Shown piece by piece: positions 1 to 6,000 of a stretch of 10,499 bases of DNA. Source of the stretch: Actinomycetota bacterium (GTDB lineage: Bacteria; Actinomycetota; Actinomycetes; Streptosporangiales; Streptosporangiaceae); assembly GCA_003140115.1 (NCBI GenBank), contig PLIQ01000365.1, positions 1-10,499 on the forward strand, written 5' to 3'. Position 1 is the stretch's first letter; each line of letters begins with the position of its first letter. The position numbers were made by a program, and so were the translations under genes. A model generated the notes under the pieces. The model ran no database searches. It saw only the letters and a program-made list of their open reading frames with translations, and had not been told where the DNA came from.

Positions 1-558
1 CGGATGAACTGCTCGGGCAAGCATGCGGCGATGCTGGCGACCTGCGCCGCGAACCGCTGGCCGGCCGCCGGGTACCTGGCGCCCGGTCATCCGCTGCAGC
101 AGGCGATCCGGCGCACCGTCTCCGAGCTGGCCGGCGAACCTGTGAGCGCCACGGGCGTGGACGGCTGCGGCGCGCCGTTGCTGGCGCTGACGCTGACCGG
201 GCTGGCCCGGGCGTTCCGGGCTCTGGTGCTCTCGGCGGCGGGCACGCCGGAGCGCCGGGTGGCTGACGCCATGCGCGCCTACCCGGAATGGACCAGCGGC
301 ACCACCCGCGACGAGCGCAAGCTGATGGATGCCGTGCCCGGCCTGCTGGTCAAGGGAGGCGCCGAGGGCGTCGCGGCGTTCGCCTTCGCGGACGGCAGGT
401 CAGGGGCCGTCAAGATCGACGACGGGATGGCGCGGGGCCGGACCCCGGTCACGGTGGCGGCGCTGCGCCTGCTCGGGGCCGTCGTCCCGGACGCACTGGC
501 CACCGTTCCCGTCATCGGCGGCGCGGCCGAAGTGGGCGCCGTCCGCGCCGTCATCTAG
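1..558 (+). CDS. L-asparaginase II family protein, C-terminal part (5' truncated by window edge)
   Basis: The enzyme family hydrolyses L-asparagine to aspartate and ammonia in the cytoplasm. The reading frame is open from base 1 and ends at TAG 556-558; the true start lies outside the window, so the ATG at base 4 is an internal Met. Counting that Met as residue 1, the fragment has the NCSGKH motif (C3, K6), VDGCGAP (C55), a PGLLVKGGAEG segment (about 112-122) and VKIDDG (K137). In the Rhizobium etli-type asparaginase (PF06089 family), zinc is bound by a Cys and Lys of a CSGK motif plus a second Cys about 54 residues on. The spacing here (C3 to C55) fits, and K137 matches the position of a conserved active-site Lys. 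The visible part looks intact, with no frameshift. It is probably a single gene, followed by a hairpin and then an unrelated gene. Family assignment is strong; physiological role (nitrogen supply) is inference. Confidence 0.9.
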   Translation, partial: RMNCSGKHAAMLATCAANRWPAAGYLAPGHPLQQAIRRTVSELAGEPVSATGVDGCGAPLLALTLTGLARAFRALVLSAAGTPERRVADAMRAYPEWTSGTTRDERKLMDAVPGLLVKGGAEGVAAFAFADGRSGAVKIDDGMARGRTPVTVAALRLLGAVVPDALATVPVIGGAAEVGAVRAVI

Positions 559-566
559 GTGACGAG

Positions 567-589
567 GAGCAGGTGTAAGGCGCCTGCTC
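567..589 (+). terminator. Hairpin after the asparaginase gene, possible weak terminator
   Basis: GAGCAGGTG (567-575) and CGCCTGCTC (581-589) form a 9-bp stem with one G-U pair and a 5-base loop. It begins 8 bases after the asparaginase stop. There is no T-tract after it, so it is not a classical intrinsic terminator, although actinomycetes often use hairpins without a U-run. It also lies just upstream of a -10-like box for the next gene, so it could act as an operator or be chance. Confidence 0.4.
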
Positions 590-595
590 TAAGAT
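590..595 (+). promoter_or_regulatory. Leaderless-type -10 box for the 602 gene
   Basis: TAAGAT lies 6 bases before the GTG start at 602. A TANNNT box about 6-9 bases ahead of a start codon is the usual arrangement for leaderless mRNAs in Actinobacteria. No Shine-Dalgarno sequence sits ahead of this GTG, which supports the reading. No convincing -35 element is visible because that position falls in the hairpin. Confidence 0.4.
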
Positions 596-601
596 GACGC
601 G

Positions 602-2089
602 GTGAGCAAGAAGACCCGGCCGCGCCGTCACCCGGTCCCGGCCAGCGCCCCTGGGCGCGAGGATCCCGGCAACCTTGTCGAGCGGATGGTAGGCAGCCTG
701 TGGCGGGCGGTGGCCGCAGGCGACCTGCTCCGAGCCGAGCTTGAGGCGGCAACCTGCATGGCCCTGCCGCGGGTGGGCCAGCTGGCTCCCGGCGACGCGC
801 AGGCCTTCATCTCCAAGGTGCTGGTGAAAGAGGCGATCCGGCAGCCCTCGGCGGACGGCGCCGCGATGCTCCGGCTGCTGATGGCCTTGGGCTCGCCGGC
901 CACCAAGAGGTCAGCCAGCCAGGCGCTGGGCCAGCTGACCGAGGCCGGCATGTACCCGCCGGACTGGGTGACCGGGGCCGGGAAGGCGATCCCGGTCCAG
1001 GCCTGGCGCCGGTACGACGTGTTCGGCGACGACGAGGCCATCGCGGTGACGTTCCGCTACGGCGACGCGGAACACGGCGTCGTGGGACAGATCGACCTGA
1101 CCGGCATCCCGGTCGCGGTCGCGGTCGGCGTAGCCACCAGCGCGGCCAGCCTGATCGAGGCCATCAACCGCGAGGACGACCCGTTCGATCGCACCGAGCA
1201 GATCGACCTGGCCGAGGCGCGCCGCCACCTGGAGGCGCCGCTGGCCCGGGGGGACGAGCAAGCCGGCGCCGGCGCGTCCGTGGACACCGTCGCGTACCTG
1301 CCGGTGGCGCGGTCCCGGGTCCGGCGTCTGCCCGCCGAGGGCGCCGCGGCGGTCCCGGTCTTCACCGCCGCCGATCGCGCGGCCGCGGTGGACGACTTCC
1401 TGAAGAGCCCGCTGGCCGCCGACGTAGTGGCGGCCGACGAGGACACCGCGCGGTTCTGGGCCGAGGTGCTCACCGGTTACAGCAGCCGCCTGCCCGGCGA
1501 ACCGCCCGGCCAGGTCGGCCCGCGCAAGCTCGCGCACCTGCTGCTCGGCCACGTGCCGAATACCTTCGATCTGTCTGTGGAGCAGCGCCAGCACCTGGAG
1601 CCAGTGGTGACCGCGTGGACCGGTTGGTCGGCGGAGCACCGCGGCCTGGACGAGGCCGCGACCGCGCGGCTGACGGAGAGCCTGCCCCAGGTGTTCGCCC
1701 GGTTCGGCCCGGCCTACGACGATCCGGAAGCGGTGACCGCTCGCGGCTACCTGGCCGACCTGGCGGTCAGCGACGCCGACGTGTCGGGGCTGGCCACCCA
1801 GGTGGCCCGCCGCGTGTTCGCCGTGCCGCTGCCAGTCTCGGCCTCGGACGGCACCCCGGTGCAGGTCAGTGATCCGGCGGTGCGCCGCGCGCTGACCCAG
1901 GACGAGTTCGGCGCGTGCACCCCGCACGCCGGCCTGACCCAGGAGGAGTTCCTGGTCGCGGTGCACCGCGTCATCGCCGAACTGTGGGACGACGACCCGC
2001 AGGAGACCTTCCAGGCGGCCCGGCGCATGTTCGCCTCCGGCGCCGACCGGCACGACATCATCCACACGCTGGCCGAGAGGCCCGCGTGA
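602..2089 (+). CDS. Uncharacterised 495-residue protein with DUF1841-like C-terminus
   Basis: I do not recognise this protein as a whole. The GTG start at 602 gives a basic N-terminal tail (SKKTRPRRH), then an alpha-helical region. Around residues 140-185 there is a beta-rich segment with VTFRYGDAEHGVVGQIDLTG. A charged Ala-rich linker spans about 205-260. A region around 285-345 includes FWAEVLTGYSSRLPGEPPG and KLAHLLLGHVPNTFDL. The last ~45 residues (VHRVIAELWDDDPQETF, then RRMFASGADRHDIIHTLAE) look like the C-terminal half of DUF1841 proteins, which carry a similar WDDxP and DRHDxxH pattern. It has no signal peptide or membrane segment, so it is probably cytosolic. Codon use is normal for the window. 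It is convergent with the MocR gene, with one base between the stop codons. Coding status is well supported by length and third-position GC; function is unknown. Confidence 0.85.
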   Translation: MSKKTRPRRHPVPASAPGREDPGNLVERMVGSLWRAVAAGDLLRAELEAATCMALPRVGQLAPGDAQAFISKVLVKEAIRQPSADGAAMLRLLMALGSPATKRSASQALGQLTEAGMYPPDWVTGAGKAIPVQAWRRYDVFGDDEAIAVTFRYGDAEHGVVGQIDLTGIPVAVAVGVATSAASLIEAINREDDPFDRTEQIDLAEARRHLEAPLARGDEQAGAGASVDTVAYLPVARSRVRRLPAEGAAAVPVFTAADRAAAVDDFLKSPLAADVVAADEDTARFWAEVLTGYSSRLPGEPPGQVGPRKLAHLLLGHVPNTFDLSVEQRQHLEPVVTAWTGWSAEHRGLDEAATARLTESLPQVFARFGPAYDDPEAVTARGYLADLAVSDADVSGLATQVARRVFAVPLPVSASDGTPVQVSDPAVRRALTQDEFGACTPHAGLTQEEFLVAVHRVIAELWDDDPQETFQAARRMFASGADRHDIIHTLAERPA

Positions 2090-2090
2090 C

Positions 2091-3488
2091 CTAGGGGTCC
2101 AAGACCGCGCAGAGCCGGGCGAGCGCGGTGGTGTAGGCGTGTTCGGGCGGGCGGCCGTAGCCGATGACCAGGCCCGCCCGATCGGCGCTGGCGCCGGGGG
2201 CCCGGAAGCTTTCTAGTCCCTGCAGGGCCAGGCCGTGCCCGGCCGCGCGGGTGATCAGCTGCCGCTCGGTCCCGGGGCCGGGCAGTTCGAGGACCGCGTG
2301 CAGGCCGGCCGCGATCCCGGTGACGTACCGCTCCTGCCGGTGCAGGGCGGCCGACAGGCGGTCACGGCGGCGGCGGTAGGCAATCCTGGTGCGGCGGATC
2401 TGCCGGTCGTAGCCGCCGGAGTCGATGAACTCGGCCAGGATGAGCTGATCCAGGCCCGACGGGCCCCCGGTGAGCTGCGCGATCACCGCGTCCAGCAGCC
2501 GCTGCGGGACGACCAGCCAGCCGAGCCGCAAGGCCGGGGCCAAGCTCTTGCTCGCCGTGCCGGCGTAGATGACGTGTTCGGGAGCGAGCGCCTGCAGCGC
2601 GCCCACCGGCTGCCGGTCGTACCGGAACTCCCCGTCGTAATCGTCCTCGATCACCACCCCGCCCCAGCGCGCCGCTTCCCGGCGGCGCTGCGGGTGCAGG
2701 GTTACCCCGAGCGGGAACTGGTGGGCCGGGGTCAGCAGCGCGGCGTCCGCCCCGTCGGCCACGCCGATCACGGCGCCGCGGCCGTCGACGGGCAGCGGGC
2801 GCAGGCGCAGGTCCTGCCGTTGCGCGAGGTCGCGGTGGGCCTGGTGGCCGTAGGCCTCCACGGCGAGCGTGGCCGCCCCGGCCGAGTGCAGCGCGGCACA
2901 GGTGACGGCCAGGCCGTGCGCGAAGCCCGCGCAGATCACGATGCGGCCCGGATCGGCGGCCACGCCCCGGGCCCGGGCCAGGTAGCCGGCCAGCGCCGTC
3001 CTCAGCTGCGGGAGCCCGCGCGGATCCGGGTAGTCCAGAAGCAGGCGGGGAGCGGTGGACAGGACCTTTCGGGCCGTCGCTAGCCACGCGCCGCCCGGGA
3101 AGGCGGACAGGTCCGGGACGCCCGGACGCAGGTCATAACGGGGAGCGGTGACCTCGGGGCGGGCCACCGGGCCCGGGCCGGGTTCGGCGGCGCGGCGTTC
3201 GGCGACCGAGGTGCCCGAGCCCGTCCGGGCGGTCAGCCAGCCCTCCGCGACCAGCTGGTTGTAGACCTCGGCCACCGTGTTGCGGGCCAGGCCCAGATCG
3301 GCGGCCAGGGCCCGCGAGGACGGCAGCCGGGTGCCGGGCCCCAGGCGGCCGGTCCGGACGGCGTCGCGGAGCGCCGTCTCCAGGCCGAGGCGGACGCCCT
3401 TCGGGCTCTCGGGTCCGGCCAGGTCCAGGTGCAGGTCGACGCTGGCCTGGCGGGCCCGATCGTCATCTTTGGCCCATGTTTGCGACAT
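2091..3488 (-). CDS. MocR/PdxR-type transcriptional regulator (GntR HTH fused to aminotransferase-like domain)
   Basis: This 465-residue protein has the normal length and order for MocR regulators. Residues about 31-97 form a GntR winged helix (RLPSSRALAADLGLARNTVA, then YNQLVAEGWL). A Pro/Gly-rich linker spans about 100-118. A fold-type I aminotransferase-like domain follows, with EDDYDGEFRY (281-290) and the PLP-binding Lys in TASKSLAP (K314). D282, Y284 and K314 match the PLP-contacting residues described for GabR. MocR proteins sense PLP or a PLP adduct and activate or repress a divergent gene. Here that target should be the AhpD-like gene at 3536. The ATG at 3488 has no Shine-Dalgarno sequence but has a -10-like box 8 bases ahead, suggesting a leaderless transcript. 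The ligand is unknown, so I give no pdxR or gabR symbol. Confidence 0.93.
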   Translation of the reverse strand: MSQTWAKDDDRARQASVDLHLDLAGPESPKGVRLGLETALRDAVRTGRLGPGTRLPSSRALAADLGLARNTVAEVYNQLVAEGWLTARTGSGTSVAERRAAEPGPGPVARPEVTAPRYDLRPGVPDLSAFPGGAWLATARKVLSTAPRLLLDYPDPRGLPQLRTALAGYLARARGVAADPGRIVICAGFAHGLAVTCAALHSAGAATLAVEAYGHQAHRDLAQRQDLRLRPLPVDGRGAVIGVADGADAALLTPAHQFPLGVTLHPQRRREAARWGGVVIEDDYDGEFRYDRQPVGALQALAPEHVIYAGTASKSLAPALRLGWLVVPQRLLDAVIAQLTGGPSGLDQLILAEFIDSGGYDRQIRRTRIAYRRRRDRLSAALHRQERYVTGIAAGLHAVLELPGPGTERQLITRAAGHGLALQGLESFRAPGASADRAGLVIGYGRPPEHAYTTALARLCAVLDP

Positions 3489-3493
3489 AGAAA

Positions 3494-3511
3494 TGGACCT
3501 TATCTTGGGCC
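3494..3511. promoter_or_regulatory. Direct-repeat operator candidate between the MocR and AhpD-like genes
   Basis: TGGACC-TTATCT-TGGGCC is a direct repeat of a 6-mer with a 12-base period. MocR regulators such as PdxR and GabR are known to bind directly repeated sites in the divergent spacer. Only 47 bases separate the two starts. This repeat overlaps the -10 box of the regulator gene and lies upstream of that of the target gene, consistent with autorepression combined with target control. A related TGGCCC occurs inside the first codons of the regulator (about 3470). Binding is inferred, not shown. Confidence 0.45.
3497..3502 (-). promoter_or_regulatory. Leaderless-type -10 box for the MocR gene
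   Basis: Read on the minus strand, TAAGGT ends 8 bases ahead of the ATG at 3488, the spacing expected for a transcript that begins at the start codon. No ribosome binding site is present. The box lies inside the direct-repeat operator candidate. Confidence 0.45.
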
Positions 3512-3522
3512 GCTTACCGCCG

Positions 3523-3528
3523 TAGGGT
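3523..3528 (+). promoter_or_regulatory. Leaderless-type -10 box for the AhpD-like gene
   Basis: TAGGGT is followed by exactly 7 bases and then the ATG at 3536. No Shine-Dalgarno sequence is present between them. The corresponding -35 position (about 3500-3505) falls in the spacer of the direct repeat and shows no consensus, as expected for a promoter that needs an activator such as MocR. Confidence 0.5.
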
Positions 3529-3535
3529 CGGTGTC

Positions 3536-4027
3536 ATGACGATGACGAGCGACACCACGCAGATACCGGTCCGGCTGGACTTCGACACCCTCGCCGCGGG
3601 CTTCGCCCGCGCGATGGCGCACCTGGACCAGGCCGCGACCAAGGAACTCGACCGCGCGCAGATCGATCCCCGGCTGCGCGAGCTGATCCGGATCCGCGCC
3701 TCGCAGCTCAACGGCTGCGCGTACTGCATCGACATGCACACCAAGGACGCGCGCGCGATCGGCGAAACCGAGCAGCGCATCTACGGGCTGGCCGCCTGGC
3801 GCGAGACGCCGTACTTCACCGCCCGTGAGCGCGCCGCACTGGAGTTCGCCGAAGCCGTGACGCTGCTCGCGGACACCCACGTGCCCGATCGGGCCTACCA
3901 GGCCGCGGCCGCGGAGTTCAGCCCGCAGGAGGTGGCCGCCCTGGTCAGCCTCATCGTCACGATCAACGCGTGGAACGCGATCGGGGTCAGCACCCGGGCC
4001 TGGACACCCGGCTCGTACCAGCCCTGA
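3536..4027 (+). CDS. AhpD/carboxymuconolactone decarboxylase-family peroxidase-like protein
   Basis: This 163-residue all-helical protein carries the AhpD catalytic signature: E49, then 11 residues, then C61-A-Y-C64, then three residues and H68. In mycobacterial AhpD the equivalent set is Glu118, Cys130, His132, Cys133 and His137. Here Tyr63 replaces the middle His, a variant common in stand-alone carboxymuconolactone decarboxylase-family proteins. The redox CxxC pair is kept, so a thiol peroxidase or disulfide-relay role is more likely than decarboxylation. The C-terminal half (LVSLIVTINAWNAIGVSTRA) is the usual family ending. The gene is divergent from a MocR regulator, a recurring arrangement in actinobacteria, and is probably its target. 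A second in-frame Met at codon 3 is possible, but the -10 box spacing favours 3536. Physiological substrate is unknown. Confidence 0.92.
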   Translation: MTMTSDTTQIPVRLDFDTLAAGFARAMAHLDQAATKELDRAQIDPRLRELIRIRASQLNGCAYCIDMHTKDARAIGETEQRIYGLAAWRETPYFTARERAALEFAEAVTLLADTHVPDRAYQAAAAEFSPQEVAALVSLIVTINAWNAIGVSTRAWTPGSYQP

Positions 4028-4038
4028 GAGGGCGGGGG

Positions 4039-4629
4039 TCAGCTGGTGAGCGGGGCGGGGTGGGCGCGCCAGACCGACGGTGAACGGGCGGGCAGCGCGG
4101 CGCGGCCGCCCGTCCAGAGCAGCGACGTCCACGGGTCGATGTCGGCGAGCTCGGCCCGGGCCTGCGGGTACAGCCGGGCCAGGACGCGACGGCACACATC
4201 GCGCGACGGGTCGAGGCTGAGGCCGAAGCCCTGCGCAATATCGTTGCCGTGCAGGAGCGCCTCGTTGCAGCCCAGCGCGGCAAAGCCCTCCGGGTCGGCG
4301 ATCCCGGCCGGATGAAAGGCCCGGACGTGCGCGGGTGACGTGCGCACCATCGAGGCCAGGACCCGCCCGCCGGTGACGGCGAACTCCAGCACCTCGGCCG
4401 GGGAGGCGTCCTTTTCGGCCGTGGCCACGGCCCGGACGTACCGCGTGGTGGGCTGGACAGCGAGCTGCCAGGCGTAGGAGAGCAGGCAGTCGCCGATGTG
4501 CTCCGCGGTATGCCAGCAATCCCACTCCAGGCTGCCCGCCCGTACCGACCAGTCCCGGTCGGTCAGGGGCAGCAGGGTGCTCATGACGCACGCGGTCGCA
4601 GCGTCAAGGTCACCGGCGGTTACGGTCAT
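4039..4629 (-). CDS. DinB-fold / mycothiol-dependent maleylpyruvate isomerase-like protein
   Basis: The 196-residue sequence fits the DinB four-helix bundle of the MDMPI N-terminal family (PF11716). The putative metal ligands are visible: a His in WHTAEHI (H40 or, more likely, H44) and E123 plus H127 in NEALLHGNDIA. This ExxxH spacing matches the Glu144/His148 pair of the Corynebacterium glutamicum isomerase. Family members use mycothiol as a cofactor in isomerisation or thiol transfer; most are uncharacterised. The C-terminal domain of true maleylpyruvate isomerase is largely missing, so the reaction here cannot be stated. The ATG at 4629 follows the exporter stop by 18 bases, with GGAG 4 bases ahead, so it is probably the last gene of that operon. 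It converges on the AhpD-like gene with an 11-base gap. A TAGGCT box (4644-4639) could give a separate weak promoter. Confidence 0.85.
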   Translation of the reverse strand: MTVTAGDLDAATACVMSTLLPLTDRDWSVRAGSLEWDCWHTAEHIGDCLLSYAWQLAVQPTTRYVRAVATAEKDASPAEVLEFAVTGGRVLASMVRTSPAHVRAFHPAGIADPEGFAALGCNEALLHGNDIAQGFGLSLDPSRDVCRRVLARLYPQARAELADIDPWTSLLWTGGRAALPARSPSVWRAHPAPLTS

Positions 4630-4647
4630 GATGCTCCGAGCCTACGA

Positions 4648-5937
4648 TCATGGGCGGCCGAGCATGACCGGTTCGCCGGTAGTAACGCCATCAGCGGTGC
4701 CGCGCCGGTCGATGCGGGCCAGCGCCGGCAGGGCCAAGATCCCGCAGAGCAGGGTGGGCACTCCGCCGATGACCAGGGCCCACCGGGCTCCGGCGGCCTG
4801 ACCGACCCAGCCCACGATGGGACCGCCGATGGGCGTGGACCCCAGCCAGGCCAGGGCCCACAGGGCCATGACCCGGCCGCGCATGGTCGGCTTGGCCGCG
4901 AGCTGCAGGGTGGTCTTGGCCAGGGAGTTGAACGTGATGCTCCCGTAGCCGACGAAGACCAGGGCGGCCAGCTCGAGCGGCAAACTCGGCGCGGCCGCCG
5001 CGGCCAGGATGGCGACGCCCCAGCCGATGGCGGCCAGGCACAGGGCGCGCGCGCGGGGGCGCGGCCGGGCAGCGGAGACCAGCCCGCCGAAGACCGCGCC
5101 GACGCCCATGACCGAGGCCATCACGCCGTAGGCGGCGGCTCCGCCACCGAAGACCTTGGTCGCCATGAGCGGTAGGGAGACCTGGAACTCCCAGGCCAGC
5201 GTGCCGATGACCGCGATCATCACCAGCGGGATAAGCAGTTCGGGCGTCGAGCGCACGTAGCGGAGGCCCTGCCGGACCTGCCGCTTTTGCCGGCGCACGC
5301 GCGCGGCGGGGAACAGCTCGGACTTGCGCATGGCCGCGAGCGAGATCAGCACGGCAGCGAACGACACGGCGTTGACCGTAAAACAAAGGGCCAGGCCGAT
5401 GGTGGCGGCGATCACCCCGCCCAGCGCGGCGCCGAAGACGCGGGCCATGTTCATCGCGACGGAGTTGAGCGTCACGGCGTTCGGGAGATCCTCCGCCGTC
5501 ACCATCTCGGAGATGAAGCTCTGCCGGGCCGGGTTGTCAAACACGTTGACGAAGCCGAGGGCCAAAGCGAGCAGGTAGACGATCCACAGCCGGATGGAGC
5601 CGGTCCCGACCAGGACGGCGAAGGCGGCCGCGAGCAGCCCGGAGAGCGTCTGGGTGACGAAGAGCACCCGCTGCTTGTCCATCCGGTCCGCGAACACCCC
5701 GCCGATCGGCCCGAACAGGAACATGGGCAGGAACCGGACCGCGGTGGTCAGGCCGAGCTGGGTTCCGCTATGGGTGAGGTCCAGTACGACGAACGACTGG
5801 GCCACGGTCTGCATCCAGGTCCCGGCCACGGAGACGAGTTGGCCGAAGAAGAAGAGCCGGTAGTTCCGCTGCCGGAGCGACGAGATCATCTGCCGCGGCT
5901 GGAACCGCAGGCGTTCGGCCAGAGAAAAGGGGCGCAC
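4648..5937 (-). CDS. MFS exporter of the EntS-like MFS_3 family
   Basis: This 429-residue membrane protein has about 12 predicted hydrophobic segments and the MFS_3 (PF05977) pattern also found in the enterobactin exporter EntS. N-terminal features are SLRQRNYRLFFFGQLVSVAG (about 20-39), the motif-A loop GGVFADRMDKQR (79-90) between helices 2 and 3, and FDNPARQSFISEMV, a family hallmark. It presumably expels a small molecule by proton antiport. The GTG at 5937 is chosen because GGGGAG lies 3 bases ahead; a start at the ATG 16 codons later is possible but has no ribosome binding site. A perfect palindrome overlapping a TATACT box lies 40-45 bases upstream, so a TetR-type repressor probably controls it separately from the ligase and dehydrogenase genes. 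The substrate is unknown. Confidence 0.93.
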   Translation of the reverse strand: MRPFSLAERLRFQPRQMISSLRQRNYRLFFFGQLVSVAGTWMQTVAQSFVVLDLTHSGTQLGLTTAVRFLPMFLFGPIGGVFADRMDKQRVLFVTQTLSGLLAAAFAVLVGTGSIRLWIVYLLALALGFVNVFDNPARQSFISEMVTAEDLPNAVTLNSVAMNMARVFGAALGGVIAATIGLALCFTVNAVSFAAVLISLAAMRKSELFPAARVRRQKRQVRQGLRYVRSTPELLIPLVMIAVIGTLAWEFQVSLPLMATKVFGGGAAAYGVMASVMGVGAVFGGLVSAARPRPRARALCLAAIGWGVAILAAAAAPSLPLELAALVFVGYGSITFNSLAKTTLQLAAKPTMRGRVMALWALAWLGSTPIGGPIVGWVGQAAGARWALVIGGVPTLLCGILALPALARIDRRGTADGVTTGEPVMLGRP

Positions 5938-5960
5938 TGGCTCCCCGATCGTGAGCTTTT

Positions 5961-5980
5961 TACTTGCCTGACGGCAAGTA
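5961..5980. promoter_or_regulatory. TetR-type palindromic operator ahead of the MFS exporter
   Basis: TACTTGCC-TGAC-GGCAAGTA is a perfect inverted repeat with 8-base arms and a 4-base centre. Its size and half-site style are typical of operators for TetR-family repressors of efflux genes. It overlaps a TATACT -10 box, which fits simple repression. No TetR gene is encoded in the window, so the regulator must lie elsewhere. Confidence 0.7.
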
Positions 5981-5982
5981 TA
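5977..5982 (-). promoter_or_regulatory. -10 box for the exporter gene
   Basis: On the minus strand TATACT matches the sigma-70 -10 consensus closely (TATAAT). It lies about 40 bases ahead of the GTG at 5937 and shares six bases with the outer arm of the palindrome. No clear -35 hexamer is seen at 16-18 bases upstream. It sits in an A/T-rich gap between the ligase stop and the exporter start. Confidence 0.5.
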
Positions 5983-6000
5983 TGCCCTTAGCTGCGCTAA

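Noticed and set aside
911..2065. Long minus-strand open frame opposite the 495-residue protein
   Set aside because: His/Arg/Gly-rich translation without domain signatures; the plus-strand frame has proper codon bias and conserved-looking segments.
2235..3083. Open frame opposite the MocR gene
   Set aside because: Antisense shadow of a gene with complete helix-turn-helix and PLP-binding motifs.
4039..4629. Naming the DinB-like gene as maleylpyruvate isomerase
   Set aside because: The gentisate pathway partners are absent and the protein is shorter than the characterised enzyme, so only the fold-level assignment is supported.
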